A stretch of 64,000 nucleotides of DNA from Ursus arctos (GCF_023065955.2 NW_026623078.1:9124199-9188198); one strand, 5' to 3'; shown: positions 35,230 to 49,362, numbered from the stretch's first letter. Made by a program: numbers and translations. Notes: generated from the letters alone by a model not told the origin.

Positions 35230-36640
35230 GAATTTATGGTTTTAATGGAAGCACCCCACCTGATACTCTAAATATTTGATCAGAGCACCCACAAGGTCAT
35301 TCTGACCTATCCCTCCCCATTCCCTACCCAAGACTACTTCTCTACTCTTCTCCACACCCAGGAAGGCTAGCCCGTATGGAAGGTCTTTCCCTAACTCTAG
35401 GTTGGCCAGGTACGAGGCAGTAGGGACAGTAGCAAGAGAAAGAAACCTGGTGTTTCTTGTTTCCTGCCTTGCTTCAATCATGCCTCCTTCTGCCAGAGAG
35501 AGTCCCCAGGCAGCTTTCCTCTGGAGCATCAGCTCCTACCTGGTTTCAATATCTCTATTTCTGCCCCTTGTCCCTTCAACCCCAAGTGTGGTGATGGCTT
35601 CCTGCTCTCCCTAGTCTCGGTGGACCTTATCATCTCTTGTTCGATCATTTACTTTGTACATATCTCTGTGAGTAGTCCCTACTTCCAAATCTCGTCACTT
35701 GAACATTTTGGGTGAAATCTATTTTCTTCTGGGGTCCTGACTCATATAACATCTATTCATTAGCATGTCTATCTTGCTACCCAGGTAAAAGGTCCTTGGA
35801 AGCAGACGACTCATGTATCATTCAAGATAGAGTAGATTGGACTGCAGTAAGAAAAAAGAATTAAAAAAATACTAAATATTGGTAGCTTAAACACAGAGGT
35901 TTATGTTTTGCTTATGTAAACTGCCCATTTTGAGGAGACATCTGGAGGCCAGGGGATGGGGTGAAGGGGAGTTTTTACTCCTTATAGACATCCAGGGTCC
36001 AGTTGCCTCTCATAGAGAAAAGAAAAACAAAAGTTCCAGAGCATTTGCAAGAGTAATTAAATGTCCTGGTCAGGCAGTGATACACATCAATACTCCTCCA
36101 AACCATTTGGCCATCGAATGAGTCACATGACCCCACCTAATCAAAAGGAAATCCAATCCTGTCATTTTCTCTAAGGGCTAAAAGCCAGAACCATTTGGCA
36201 ACTAGCACTAATTACATCTAAATCTGTACTGTCACCACATAGTCAGCTCATCGTCCCTCCCAAAGGCAACATATTCTCACCTTTTCCTAAAGGACGGCTC
36301 AAGGATAATGTTCCTTGGGGCAGATATTTTAGAATTCCCCACCCAGGACGTGGGGCTGTGCCTTGTTTGGGCTTTAATTTTTCTTCCTGGAGGGCCTTGA
36401 TCTCCATGGTTCCAGCCTCACCATGGGAAATTCTTCCCTTTCCTTTATCCTCCTTGGCTGCATCTGAAATAGACATTTGGGACATATTTCCTCCATGGGG
36501 ACTAAGCAGCTTTCCAGGCCTTATTTTTGCCCATAGAAGGCTAGGAACCAATGGTTCTTTTATTTCTTACATAGTCACATTCTCTTTTAGTCCCAGCTGA
36601 TGGATTCCAAAGGCAAGAAAACTCTCAGAGACTTGGCTAG
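35230..36640. other. Probable old interspersed repeats, families not assigned
   Basis: 35230-35740 ('tttcttgtttcctgccttgc', 'atcatctcttgttcgatcat') and 35820-36200 ('gagtcacatgaccccaccta') read like eroded old repeat consensus text, but I cannot name the families. Open frames of up to 102 codons here show no domain. Confidence 0.3.
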
Positions 36641-36654
36641 TTTTGTTTTATTTT

Positions 36655-36996
36655 TTTTAATAATAATTTTTTATTATGTTATATTGGTCACCATACAGTA
36701 CATCCTTAGTTTTTGATGTAGTGTTCCATGAGTCATTATTTGCTCGTAACACCCAGTGCACCGTGCAATATGTGCCCTCCTTAATACCCATCACCGGCCT
36801 AGGCCTATCCCAATCCCCCACTCCCTGCCCTCTGAAGCCCTCAGTTTGTTTCCCAGAGTCCATAGTCTCTTGTGGTTCATTCCCCCTTCTGTTTACCTCC
36901 CCCTTCATTTTTCCCTTCCTTCTCCTACTGATCTCCCTGCTATTCCTCATGTTCCATAAATGAGTGAAACCATATGATAATTGTCTTTCTCTGCTT
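36655..36996 (-). mobile_element. Carnivore L1, 5'-truncated 3' end, minus
   Basis: Antisense L1 3' UTR: 'ttggtcaccatacagtacat', 'aacacccagtgcaccgtgca' and 'ctttctctgctt'. Nearly the same as the 3' end at 52925 on. Imperfect 14-bp target duplication 'gacttggctagttt' / 'gacttgggtagttt' at about 36630 and 36997. Confidence 0.92.
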
Positions 36997-37544
36997 GACT
37001 TGGGTAGTTTATCATATATTTGATTCTAGTCAACTCTGTGTATCAGTAACCATACCCACAGTTATTTTCTAGACAGGTTTCTTAAATTTGCTCTGATTCT
37101 CAGCTTTCTGACTTTGTGTCTTTCCCTCTCTTAATTTTAATTCTGGTTTTGGAAGCTGAACACACAAGTGATCTTATTTCTCTGAGACATTTTTTCTACT
37201 TGAAAGATTTATTTATTGCCAGCACTTTAACTGGTCATTGCTCCAAAACACCTCATTCAATCCTGATAGTGTAACAGCGCATGTGGCATCTGTGCATTGG
37301 CATATCTTCAATGTTTTTAAATTATTCCAAAATCTAGATTCATCAATGATTCAGATTAACATTTTTGGTAGAAATACTACAAAATTGATTTGTAGTCTTC
37401 CAATTGCATCAAATCAGGAGATACAGCATACCAATTTGTTTCACTGAATGAGAATAAGCTTAATCACTTGATAATCATTTCATCATTTTAAAAACATCTT
37501 TTTCACTCTGTAGGTATCTGTAGAGGTACTTTGTGTGTCCTTCA
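36997..37544. other. Intergenic DNA, nothing recognised
   Basis: AT-rich spacer between the truncated L1 and the tandem array. Confidence 0.4.
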
Positions 37545-38885
37545 CATGATGTCACCTGTTGTCCTGATTATCCTTACATGGCCCTGACCCAGGAACTAAT
37601 TCCCAGAGGCCTAGCTGCCGGGTCAGAGTGGCTGGCACACGCACGCCTGCCCTCAGGTCTCCAGGACGTCTAGGCCTGTGTGAACAGGTGCCGCCACAAA
37701 CCAGCAGGCCATCTTCCTGGGTGGGGGTCCTGGCACTGTGTTCCTGATATGGAGAGGGGAAGGTCTTTTGAGTGAGACCCCTTGTGGTACTGTGGCTAGG
37801 GGATATTCAGCACCTCTGTGGGAGTCATGTCTCCCAGGTGCTCTCATTAGTGAACTTCCTGGTTCTATCCTGGATGGCAAGGATTACAGGTTCCTGTGAC
37901 ATCTGGCCTCAGGCGAGCAGGAAACTATTTTAGAATGGGGTACAATTTGGCGTCGAAGTGAGTCCTCCAAATCCTCACTGACACCTTCATATATCATTGC
38001 AATTCCCAGACCCAGAGACCTATCCAAAGGTACCTAGCTGCTAAGTCACAGTGGGTCATGCAAAGACAGTTTGCCCTCTGAGCCTTCCAGTTTGCCCTCA
38101 TGGCCTCTCAAATAGGACCTGCCCTGGTCCCCCCAGCCATCTCCTTGGGCAGCATTTCTCCACACTACTGCGTTAATGAGAAGGTTTTAATGGTGGTTAC
38201 TATCCGTATGGGACTAAAAGCCTGTCTGAAAAATCATGATTCCCAGTTATCTCCCATCCCACTTAGCAATGGTCAGGCCCCAAATGGCTTCCAAGATCTA
38301 GCGAGGTATGTTCCAAGTTCCCACAAGATCTGGTGTCAGGCAAATTGGCTATTCTGTTTTGGAGCTGGAAGAAACTGGCAGGCCTATTCCCAACAAGTCC
38401 CAACCTGTTGTCCTGACTCATTTCATCATGGCCCTGACCCATGGACTCTTCCCAGGGAGGCCTTGTGGCCCTGTGCCTGAGGGATTCACAGTACCTTTCT
38501 CAGCATCATGTCCCCCAGGTGTCTCTCATCAGCACACTTCCTGGCTGTGCCCAGGGTGGTGAGGCTCCAGGATTTTCATGAGATCTAGCTTCAAGGAAAC
38601 AGCAAACGCTATTTTGAAGCAGGGCAGAATTTGGCATTGCTGTGAGACAGCCAGGAGTCCTCCCCATCAGAAACCTTGTCCATCCCCACCAATCCCAGAT
38701 CCCGGGATGATCCAAGGATGCCCGAATGCTATAACACAGTGGCTGGACTCATGGTTTGCTACCCTGCAGCCGCCTGCAAGCATCAGGACTGCCCTAGCCC
38801 CCCAGAAGTCTTTCTGGAGTGGCCTTCCTTCACACTGCCATACTGATAGGGAGGTTTGAGTGCGGACGGTTACTGTCCTGTACTG

Positions 38886-39815
38886 GTCTGATAGGATTTC
38901 AAATCCACTTGTTTATAACTTAGGTGAAGTTGTTTTAATCCACTTGGTTATGACAAAGACAAAAGAAAAGTGTTGTTTTGATATAATAATCAAGGGTTCT
39001 GGGTCAGGATGTCATCATCTCATCTGTTCTGTTTAGAACTCAGTAGCTCAGCTGCTGAGGGTCCTGCTGGCACTTAGCAATAAAAACATGAAGAAGCAAC
39101 TGTGGCAAGGGGACATTTAGACTATAATACAGAGAGTTTGTGAGGACCATGTGAGAGTCTTTGATCTGGGCAGGGTGACTCTTTGCTGATGGCAAAGAGT
39201 TCTCTGAGAAAGCTGGGTAGTGTGGCCCCTTGAGGAAGATCATCCCCTTGGAGAGAATCAGCACCCTTGTTCTCTAGCAATGCGCTCTAGCTATGGGGGA
39301 CTATTACTTTGGTGCTGGCTGCTGGACACAGCCCTTGGGTGGCACAAGGACCAACTCATGTAAAGGTAAACCTCAGCTAAATTTGGACTTTATTCTTTTC
39401 ATCAACCCTTGCCTGGAAAAACAGTGTGATTAATCTATCATTGACCTGGAATGTTACTTATGTATTGGCTAATATTTTTAAGTTTTTTAAATTATTCATT
39501 TGATACAGGGAGAGACAGAGACAGAGAGCATGAACAGGGGAGAGAGGCAGAGGGATAGGGAGAAGCAGATTTCTCACTGAGCCGGGAGCCTGACACAGAG
39601 TTTGATCCCAGGACCCTGAGATCATGACCCGAGCTGAAGGCAGATGCTTAATCGACTGAGCCACCCATGCACCCCTTATTTATTGGCTTATTACCTGACA
39701 TTATCCTGTATGCTATTGACTTCTGAAATTCCCACAGCGAACGTGTGTTAAATAAATTGTAAAGACAAACTCAGTCTCTGAGCACAAATTTGCTGCCCAA
39801 AACAAGTTACTTCAT
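38886..39815. other. Insert splitting the tandem array
   Basis: The monomer phase before and after is continuous, so about 930 bp were inserted here. Of this about 204 bp is a later SINE. The rest is unrecognised; near the right end is 'ttaaataaattgtaaagac' (an AATAAA). Possible 'ataac' direct repeats near both ends suggest an LTR or other element, tentatively. Confidence 0.55.
39472..39675 (-). mobile_element. SINEC, minus
   Basis: GA tract 'gggagagacagagacagaga', 'gatcatgacccgagctgaag', 'gcttaatcgactgagccacc'. Imperfect duplication 'ttatgtattggcta' / 'ttatttattggctt' at the edges. It is nested in the insert that splits the array. Confidence 0.95.
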
Positions 39816-41944
39816 AACATGGCCCTGCTGTCCTTATGGGACTAATGGCCTATCTGGCAACCGTAATTCCCAGGTGTCTTCCATCCCACCTTGGTTAGGG
39901 ACCATAGTAAGGCCTGGAATGGCTTCTATCCCACAATATCTGGTCTGAAAACTTACAAGATCTGGCAAGAGGTGTTAGCTATTGTTTGGATCAGGATGGA
40001 CTGTTCGCAGCAGCCCCATTTGTCCTCCATGACTCCTCATGGTGCACGGCCTGATGCAGGGACTGATCTCAAGCTACCTTGCTAACAGGCTGGAGCAGCT
40101 GGCACATGCACGTTGCACTCCACAGGCACCACCTGCCCTCAGGTTTCCAGGACCACTGGGCCTCTGTAAACAGGCATGGCCTCATCCCAGTAGGCCAATG
40201 TCCTGGAGCTAGGGGAGTCCCCCACTGCACTCTAGATGTGGGGAGGGGAAATTTGTGACAGGGTGATACCCAGTGCATCTATGGGAGTCTGATATCCAAG
40301 GTGTCTTTCATCAGCAGACCTCCTGTCTGTGCCCAGGATGGCAAGGATCAGGGGAGCAGGAAACACTTTCTGGAGTGAGATGGAATTTGGCTTTGCTATG
40401 AGTCCACAGAAGTCCCCACCAGAAGCTGGTCAATCTCAATCCCGGTCCAAAAGAACCATCCCAGGGTGCCTGGATGCTGAGTCTCAGTGGCTTGCACACG
40501 TACTGCTTGCTCCTCTCCCCTGCCAGCAGGCATCAGGCCCTCTTGGCCTGTTGGGGAGGGTCTGCTCTGGCCCACACAGATTCTCCCTGGAGCAGCATTT
40601 CCCTGCACTGCTGCCTTGATGAGCAGGTTTGAATGATGGTTAGTGTCAGACCCCATATGGCCCTTCTGTCCTTATGGCCCAAGAGGCCTGTCTGGAAATC
40701 ATTATTCCCAGGTGTCTCCCATCCCATGTAGCAATGCTCAGGCCCAGAATGGCTCCCATGATCTCACCAGATCTGCTCTGAGACCCTGCAAGATCTGATG
40801 GGAGGAGAAGCAGCCATTCTGTTTCAGAACAGGATATCTAGTAGAGCATCCATTGTCTCTAAGTCCCCTCCTATGGCCCAACTCTTCCTGCATGGCCCAG
40901 CCCCAGAAAAGAATCCCGGGGAGCTTGGTTGACAGGGTAGAGTGGCTGCCACATGTGCAATTTTCTCTCCAGCTACCCCATGCCCTCAGGTTTTCTAGAC
41001 CTCTAGGCATGTGTGAATTGGCACCCCCTAAACCCAGCAGGCCATGTTTCTGTGCTAGGGGTACCCCACACTAAACTCCTGATGTAGAGAGAGGAAGGTC
41101 CTTTGAGTCAGACTCCTTGTGTCCCTGTGCTCTTGCCCTGGGGGTTAATCAGTGCCTCTCTGGAAATCAGGTCTCCTGTATTTCTCCCACCAGCAAACTT
41201 CCCTGACAGGGCCAGGATGGCACAGCTCAGGATATCTTGTGGAATCTGGCTTCATAGGAACAAGAAATGCTGTTTTGGATCAAGGGGTAGTTTGAAATCA
41301 CTGTGTGTCCCCTAGAAGTCCCCACTAGAAGCCTGGACTATACCCACAGTCCCCAAACTGGGCAACTGGTCTCAGGGTGCATGATTGCTGATTTTGTATA
41401 CCTGTGGGTAGGTATAGCCCTCTTGACTTGGTGGACAGGGCCTGCACTTGCCCACCTGGCCTTCTTCCTGGAGCAGTGGTTCTCTGCACAGCAGCACTGA
41501 TGAGGAGGTTTGAATGGTGGTTACTGTCACACCCCATAGGGCCTGTCCATCAATCATGATTCCCCGCTATCTCCCATCCGTCTAACAATGGTCAGGCTTG
41601 CAATGGCTTCCGTGATCCTGTAAGTTCTTTTCAGATATCCTGAGAAATTTGCTGCCAGAGAAATTAACCACTCTGTTTTGGAGCCATAGAGACCCTGGCA
41701 GCCCCTTGTTTTCCCTACAGGTTCCTGCTTGTCACCACCCTAACTATCCTGACATAGCCCTGACCTTGGGACTAATCCATCCTGGGGAGCCTGCCTTTGG
41801 GTTTGGAGATGCTAGCTCGTACATGCTTTCTTTTCACCAATCTCCTGTCCTCAGATTCCCCAGACCTCTAGACCTGTGTGAATAAGGGTCACCACAACCC
41901 ATCAGTCCATCCTCTTATAGCGTGGGGTGCCCCGCAATGCACTT

Positions 41945-41946
<2 letters not shown>

Positions 41947-41997
<51 letters not shown>

Positions 41998-42134
41998 AGA
42001 GAGAGAGTGCGAGAGTGAGAGAGCGAGGGAGAGGGAGAAGCAGGCTCCCCACCAAGCAGGGAGCCTGACATGGGGCTCAATCCTAGGACGCTGGGATCAT
42101 GACCCAAGCTGAAGGCAGACACCCATGCACCCCT
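41947..42134 (-). mobile_element. SINEC inside the tandem array, minus
   Basis: Tail is a (TA)n run in place of poly(T) (about 41949-41995), then GA tract and 'gggatcatgacccaagctga'. The A box is deleted ('ggcagacacccatgcacccc'). Target duplication 'gcaatgcacttcc' / 'gcactgcacttcc' at 41934-41946 and 42135-42147. Confidence 0.93.
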
Positions 42135-44781
42135 GCACTGCACTTCCAAAGACAATCAGGTCAGGGCTTTTGAGTGAGAACCCCCATGGCCTTGTGCCTG
42201 GGGATTGATTCAAAGGTCACCTGTGAGAATCGGGTCCCCTGGGAGTCTGTCATCAGTGAACTTCTCTGCTAGCCAGAGATGGCAAGGCTAAGCAGTCCCC
42301 ATGAGACCTGGCTTCAGGGAACTGGTAACTCATTTTTGGAGAGAGTGCATCTGGGCATTCCTGTGAGTCCCATGCAAGTCCCCAGTGGGGGACCTGTCTG
42401 TCTTCACAATCCTTGGACCCAGGAACTGGTCCCTGGATGACTGGATGCTGAGTCACAGGGGCTCTTGCACTGCACTTCACTCTGCACCTGCCTGGGCTTC
42501 AGGCCCACATCAGGTGTTAAATAGAGCCGACCCTTTCTCACCACACATCTTTCCTGAGGCAGCCTTTCCTCACACCAATCCACTAAAAAAGAGATTAAAA
42601 TGATGGTTATGGTTAGAGTCCATATGGACTTCTTGTCCTGGCTAGACTAGGGGCCTATCAGGCAATCATGATTCCCAGGTTCTTACACCTCAGATAGCCC
42701 TATTTAGGCCCAGAATGACTTCGAAGATCCCAGGAAATGTGGTCTCAGAGGAGTGAGTCACTGTGATTGGGAGCAGAAGGGGCCCTTTTGGCTCCACATG
42801 TACCCCACAAGTTCCCACCTAAATCTCAGACAATCAGTACGTGCCCCTGAGGTGGGAGCCAAGCCCAGGCATCCCACTATGGTTTTGGAGCACCCAGGCC
42901 TGCACACTTTGCTCTGCCATCAGGCCCCCTGTGGACCTCTAGGCCTGTGTGTACTGGGGGTGACCAGTGTGGCAGTCCACTTTGCTGGAGCTAGGGGCTC
43001 CTCATGCTGCACCTGTGATGCGGAAAGGGGAAGGTCATTTGGCACAGACCCTTGAGGCCCTGCATGGGTGAGTCTCAAGGCCTCCTGGGAGTCATTTCTG
43101 CCGGGTGCCTCTTATCAGCAAACTTTTGGCATGCTCAAGATGGCCAAGATAAGGAGTTTCTGTGAGACTAGGTTTCAGGAAAGCAGACAGCTGGGTTTGG
43201 GAGTGGGATGGAACTGTGCATTGCTGGAAGTCACCCAGAATTCCCCACTGGGGTCCCTCAATCTCTCCACAATTCCTGGACCGGGAGGTTGAGTCATAGT
43301 AGCGGTCATAAATGCAGTTAGCTCCTGCCAGCCAGTCCCTTTTGGTCTTTGCATAGGGCCTGCATTGGCCCACCCAGTTGTCTTCTGGGAGCATTGTTTC
43401 TCATGCTGTTGCTTTGATGAGGAGGCGTGAATATTTGGTACTGTCAGACCCAGATGGTCTTGCTTTCCTTATGAGACAAGGGGCCTGTCTGGCAACTGTG
43501 ATTCCCTGGTGTCCTTTGTCCTACCTAGCCCTGGTCAGGTTCAGAATGGCTTCCAAGATCCCATGAGACCTAGTGACAGGGGGATTAGCTTCTTGTGTTG
43601 GAGCAGGTCTTCATCTGTCCCCTATAAGTACTTGTGGCAGACAGAGGTACACATCACAGGATGCCTGGCTGCTGGGTTAGAGTGGCTATAGCATGCACAC
43701 TTTGCTCTTAGGTACCTCCTGCCTTCAGTTTTCCAAGCCCTCTAGGCCTGTGTGAACAGGTGTTGCTTGAGCCCAGCAGGCCATCTTCCTAGAGCTAAGG
43801 GTGCCTTACAGTGCTCCCATTGCAGAGAGGGAAAACCATTTGAGTCAAATCCCTTATGGCCCTGTGCCTGTGTGATACTCAACACCTCTGTGGGAGTCAT
43901 GTCTCCCAGGTGTCTCTCATCAGTCGCCTTCCCAGCCCTGTGCTGATTGGCAAGGCTAAGCTGTTTAATGAGGTCTGGCTTTAGGGGAAGATGGAAGTGT
44001 GTTATGGTATGGGGTGGAAGCTGGCTTTGCTGTGAGTCCCATGGAAATCCCCGCTGAAAGTTGGTCTATCTCTACAAGTCCTAGACCTGTGGACAGAACT
44101 TAGGGTGCCTGGATGCTGAGTGACAGCTGCTCACCCAAAATCATTTGCTATTGTGTACCTGCCAGCAAGCATCAGGTCCTCTTGGCCTATTGGATAAGGT
44201 CTGCTCTAGTTCAGACAGCCGCCTTCCTAAAGCAGCATTTCTCTGCATTGCTTCATTGATGAGGACGTTTGAACTATTGTCACTATTAGACCCCATTTAG
44301 CCCTTTTCCCTATGATACTATGGGCCTGTCCAGCAAACATGATTCCCAGGTGTCTCACTTCCCACACAGTGAAGGTGGGAATGGTTCCCAAGATCCTGGG
44401 AGATCTGGTCCATGTCCCAAGAGATCTGGTGTCAGGGGAATTATCTACTCTGTTTTGGAGCAGGGTGCCTTTACTCTTCTAGGTTCCCTTTACTCTTCTA
44501 GGTTCAGTGGCTTAGCCCTTCCAATCAAACTGATAAAAGACATGTTAATAATAGAGGGTAAATGCAGTTTTAATTATGTATGTTTGCACAAGGAGGGATT
44601 GTCAAAGAAAAAATGTAGCTTCATGAGGCATTCAGATATAGGGGGGCTTATAAACCGTCTTAGGCCAGCCAGATGAAGGAAAAGGAATTTTGGACTTCTG
44701 TTAGGAGAGGAGGAGGTAAGTTATGGGAAGATGATCAGGAAATATGTGGTAAACCAGAAATTTTTAGTAATGTTTTATAAC

Positions 44782-45680
44782 TGAACCAACGTGAGTTTGC
44801 TCCTTGCTGAGTCAGAGATAGAAACTACACCAGGTTAGTTCTCTCACAAAGGAAACTTTATTTGCAGCAAATAAGATTATGGGGGATATCTTCCAAAGCC
44901 AACACTCTCTGAGCAAGGGTGAATGGGTTCCTTTTATTTAGTGTCAGGGTGAATATTTAGATGGGGAAGCTTTGTCATTGTATGCATAAGTCCACCCATG
45001 CACCTTAAGGAAACATGCTTATATGTACATTGTGGGTTACATAAATGAGGCTTGTGCTCCTCCTGGGGCAGAGAATTTAATATTATAATGGGGTAAAGTA
45101 ATTGTTGGTCATCCCATTGGTCACTCCATGGTCCATCTGAGAATGCATGAGTCAGGGATTTAGTTCAAACTGGTCTGGGTGGTCTGGACCACCAGAGCTT
45201 TTCCTCCAAGTAGTCGTTATTTCTTGAGGGGTAGTTTTGGTTGTGCCTGTAGAGTTCTTTGCCTGAGTTAAGAGATAAGATGGAAAGAAGAGTGTAAGGA
45301 AAAATGTGGGAGAAAGGTTGGTGGGTACAAGCAGGTGAGCAGTAAAGATCAAGTCTTGGGGTTTAGCTGGTGACAGTTTGTTATACAAATTTAAGTCTGC
45401 TTTCCCATTCATGAGAGTTGTTAAATCCTCTTCATATGTATGTTCTGTTTTTCAAAGCTCCTCCTACATCAGCAGATTTCTCAAAATAATGAGCTCCAGA
45501 TAATCCTTATGCCAAAGGGGCATGTTTTGAAGTGGCATATTCTGGCCCTATTCAAGGGAATCCATTCTTGATTAAAGGATACTACAAAATACCCTGTGGG
45601 TGGGTTCGCATGTGGCTCACCCATCAATGATTGGTTATGGGACAGAGCAGGGCCGGGAGTGGACATTTAGGTTCACAACT
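44782..45680 (-). mobile_element. LTR-like remnant of an endogenous retrovirus, minus
   Basis: On the minus strand the layout is that of an LTR: CCAAT box (45120-45116), TATA-like 'aaataaaagg' (44940-44931), poly(A) signal AATAAA (44862-44857) and an end in ...TTCA at 44782. The upstream (U3) edge is unclear; 45680 is a guess. No gag, pol or env frame is recognised, so it is probably a solitary LTR. An 86-codon frame inside (45412-45152) has no known domain. Confidence 0.5.
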
Positions 45681-45829
45681 GTTTTTCCAAGGCTTTGTTT
45701 GAGTCTAGTTTGCTATGGTCTCATAAAACGCAAAACTAGAATGGTGAACATATCTAACTATATTAAAACTAACATTAAACAATCCATAGTCTGTATGCTT
45801 TTTAAAGGAGATGCACTTTAGAGTCAAAC

Positions 45830-46930
45830 ATGCATATTTAAATTGAAATATAAAAAGGACAGAAAAACATATATGATGCAAACAGCAGCCATAGAAAAGC
45901 TGGATTGGCCACACAGATATCAGACAAAATAGACTTTAAAAGAAACTAACAAAAATATTACTAGAGGTAAAGAGGGAAATTTGATTATGATAGAAGTGGT
46001 TCATCTATTAAAAAATTGTAAGAATTATAAATATGTATGCACCTACCAACAAAGCCTCTATAGGATCAGAAAAAGCACTTGACAAAATCCAACACCTTAT
46101 TATGATGAAAACATACCACTAACCAGTCATGGGAGAATTCTTCCTGAACATGGTGAAGAAAATCTATGAAAAAACTCACAGCCAATATCATAAGTATGAT
46201 ATTAAGTAATGATGAAAGACTACATAGTTTCCCCTGAGATCAAGAGCAATACAAAGATAACCACTCTTACCACTTCCATTCGACATTCTACTGGAGAGTC
46301 CATCTAAGGAAAGTAGGAAAGAAAATGAAATAAAAGGCAATGAGATTGGAAAGAAAGAATAAAAACTATATTTCGAGGTGACATGATTCTCTTCCTTAAA
46401 AAAATCTGAGAATTGCACTATAATGATTAGAAATAAATAACGCGCTTAGCAAGTTTGTAGGGTACAGATCAATATATAAATATTCTATCAATGAGCCACT
46501 CAAAAATTAAGAAAACAACTTAATTCACATTAGCATCAAAATGAGTAAAATACTTGGAAATAAATTTAACAAAAAATGTTACTCTGAAAACTATAAAACA
46601 TTGTTGAAAAAAAAATAAAAGCCCTCAATAAATGGACAGACATTTCATCTACAACAATTAAAATAAATATCGATTTGTATGTTTTGCCCAGGGAAATTTC
46701 TAGAAACAGAAAGTAATGTGGTGGTTGCCTAGGTCTGGAGGGGTTAGGAGGAGATGGGGAGTAAGTACTAATGAGGATAGAGTTTGTTTTTTGGATGATC
46801 TAAAATTGACTATGGTGATAGTTGTACAACTCTGCCAATGTACTAAAAACCATTACATGGTATACTTTCAATGGATGAATTATATGATATATGAATTATA
46901 TCTCTGTAAAGGTACTATATATCTTTTCTA
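45830..46930 (+). mobile_element. Old L1 ORF2 and 3' UTR fragments, plus
   Basis: 'aaagcacttgacaaaatcca' (reverse transcriptase region), 'cacagccaatatcataagta', 'gagatcaagagcaatacaaa' and 'aatacttggaaataaattt' are sense ORF2. The 3' UTR-type 'gtggtggttgcctaggtctg' follows. Internal deletions and stops throughout. Confidence 0.8.
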
Positions 46931-47199
46931 TATTATAAAAAACTGAGCACTCTAAAAAATTTTAGTAAGGGAATTTTATATATAGATAAAAGCACCATTG
47001 AATATTTATATATAGGGTTAAAAACTCATGGTGGGAAAATATCTTATTTAAAACTGGTGAAAATTTGGAAAATATAAGAAATTTAAAATAAAGATGATAA
47101 ACATTTCTTGTTATTTCTCTCTTATTCTCTGCACTTCCCAGAATAAACTAGGTTCCAAGCTTAGTGATGTTTTTCTGTCTCAGGAAGTCAACGTTTGAA

Positions 47200-47396
47200 T
47201 TTTTTTTAAGATTTTATTTATTAATTTGTCAGAGAGAGAGAGAGAGCACAAGCAGGGGGAGTGTTAGCCAGAGGAAGAGGGAGAAGCAGACTCCCCGCTG
47301 AGCAGGGAGCCCAATGCAGGGCTCCATCCCAGGACCCCGGGATCATGACTTGAGCTGAAGGCAGACGCTTAACTAACTGAGTCACCCAGGTATCCC
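47200..47396 (-). mobile_element. SINEC, minus
   Basis: 'ttttttaagattttatttat', (GA)n, 'gagaagcagactccccgctg', 'cgggatcatgacttgagctg', 'gcttaactaactgagtcacc'. Flanks 'ttgaattttt' / 'ctgaattact' suggest a short duplication. Confidence 0.95.
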
Positions 47397-47559
47397 TGAA
47401 TTACTTTTTCTTAACAAATGAATTAAAAAAGAAATGGAAAGAGGTATTTGAAAGTGAGATAATACCCCAAATTACAGCTATGCTGGCATTACAATAATTG
47501 ATGAAAATAATGGGAAAGTGAGATTTCAACAGATCCTTCAAGAATACCTACCATTATGA

Positions 47560-47650
47560 CAATAATAAACAATATTAGGTAATATTTATTTGTAGTGTAT
47601 TATATGATAGGTACTCTGATACAAGCACCTCATATATTATTTAACAATTC
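47560..47650 (-). repeat. Possible MIR fragment, minus
   Basis: 'atgataggtactctgataca' and 'attatttaacaattcatatt' resemble the reverse MIR tail. Weak. Confidence 0.35.
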
Positions 47651-47666
47651 ATATTACATATATATT

Positions 47667-49172
<1,506 letters not shown>

Positions 49173-49175
49173 GAT

Positions 49176-49362
49176 AGGGTGCTTGGGTGGCTCAGTTGGT
49201 TAAGTATGGGACTCTTAGTTTCTGTTCAGGTGGTGGTCTCATGTGTGGTGAGACTGAGCTGGGGTTCAATGGGGAGTCTGCTTCTCTCTCTTTCCCTCTA
49301 CCTCTGCCCCCCACCCCTCACATGGCTCTCTCTCTGGAATAAATAAATCTTTAAAAAATTAA
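49176..49362 (+). mobile_element. SINEC, plus
   Basis: 'agggtgcttgggtggctcag' head, 'ttggttaagtatgggactct', CT-rich tract, 'ggaataaataaatctttaaa' tail. Sits at the 5' edge of the PGAM1 retrocopy. Confidence 0.93.

Larger units (their letters stand above)
37545..44485. repeat. Tandem array of about 845-bp monomers (satellite-like)
   Basis: About seven to eight monomers. One landmark ('atatggcccttctgtcc' type) recurs near 38207, 38886 (truncated), 39819, 40656, 41535, 42624, 43453 and 44295. A second ('ctaggcctgtgtgaacagg' type) recurs at 37671, 40159, 41003, 41869, 42940 and 43742. Spacing is 829-888 bp after removing the SINE at 41947-42134. Copies are clearly diverged. Monomer 2 lost an internal segment of about 170 bp. 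The array is split by unrelated DNA at 38886-39815. GC is above the window average. No conserved reading frame across monomers. It could be a carnivore satellite such as the CarSat families; I cannot confirm that here. Confidence 0.9.

Noticed and set aside
38100..43946. Many frames of 60-126 codons across the tandem array
   Set aside because: Frames are not conserved between monomers, so they are chance openings in GC-richer repeat DNA.
45152..45412. 86-codon frame within the LTR-like block, considered as a retroviral gene remnant
   Set aside because: No recognisable retroviral domain. Reported only as part of the LTR-like region.
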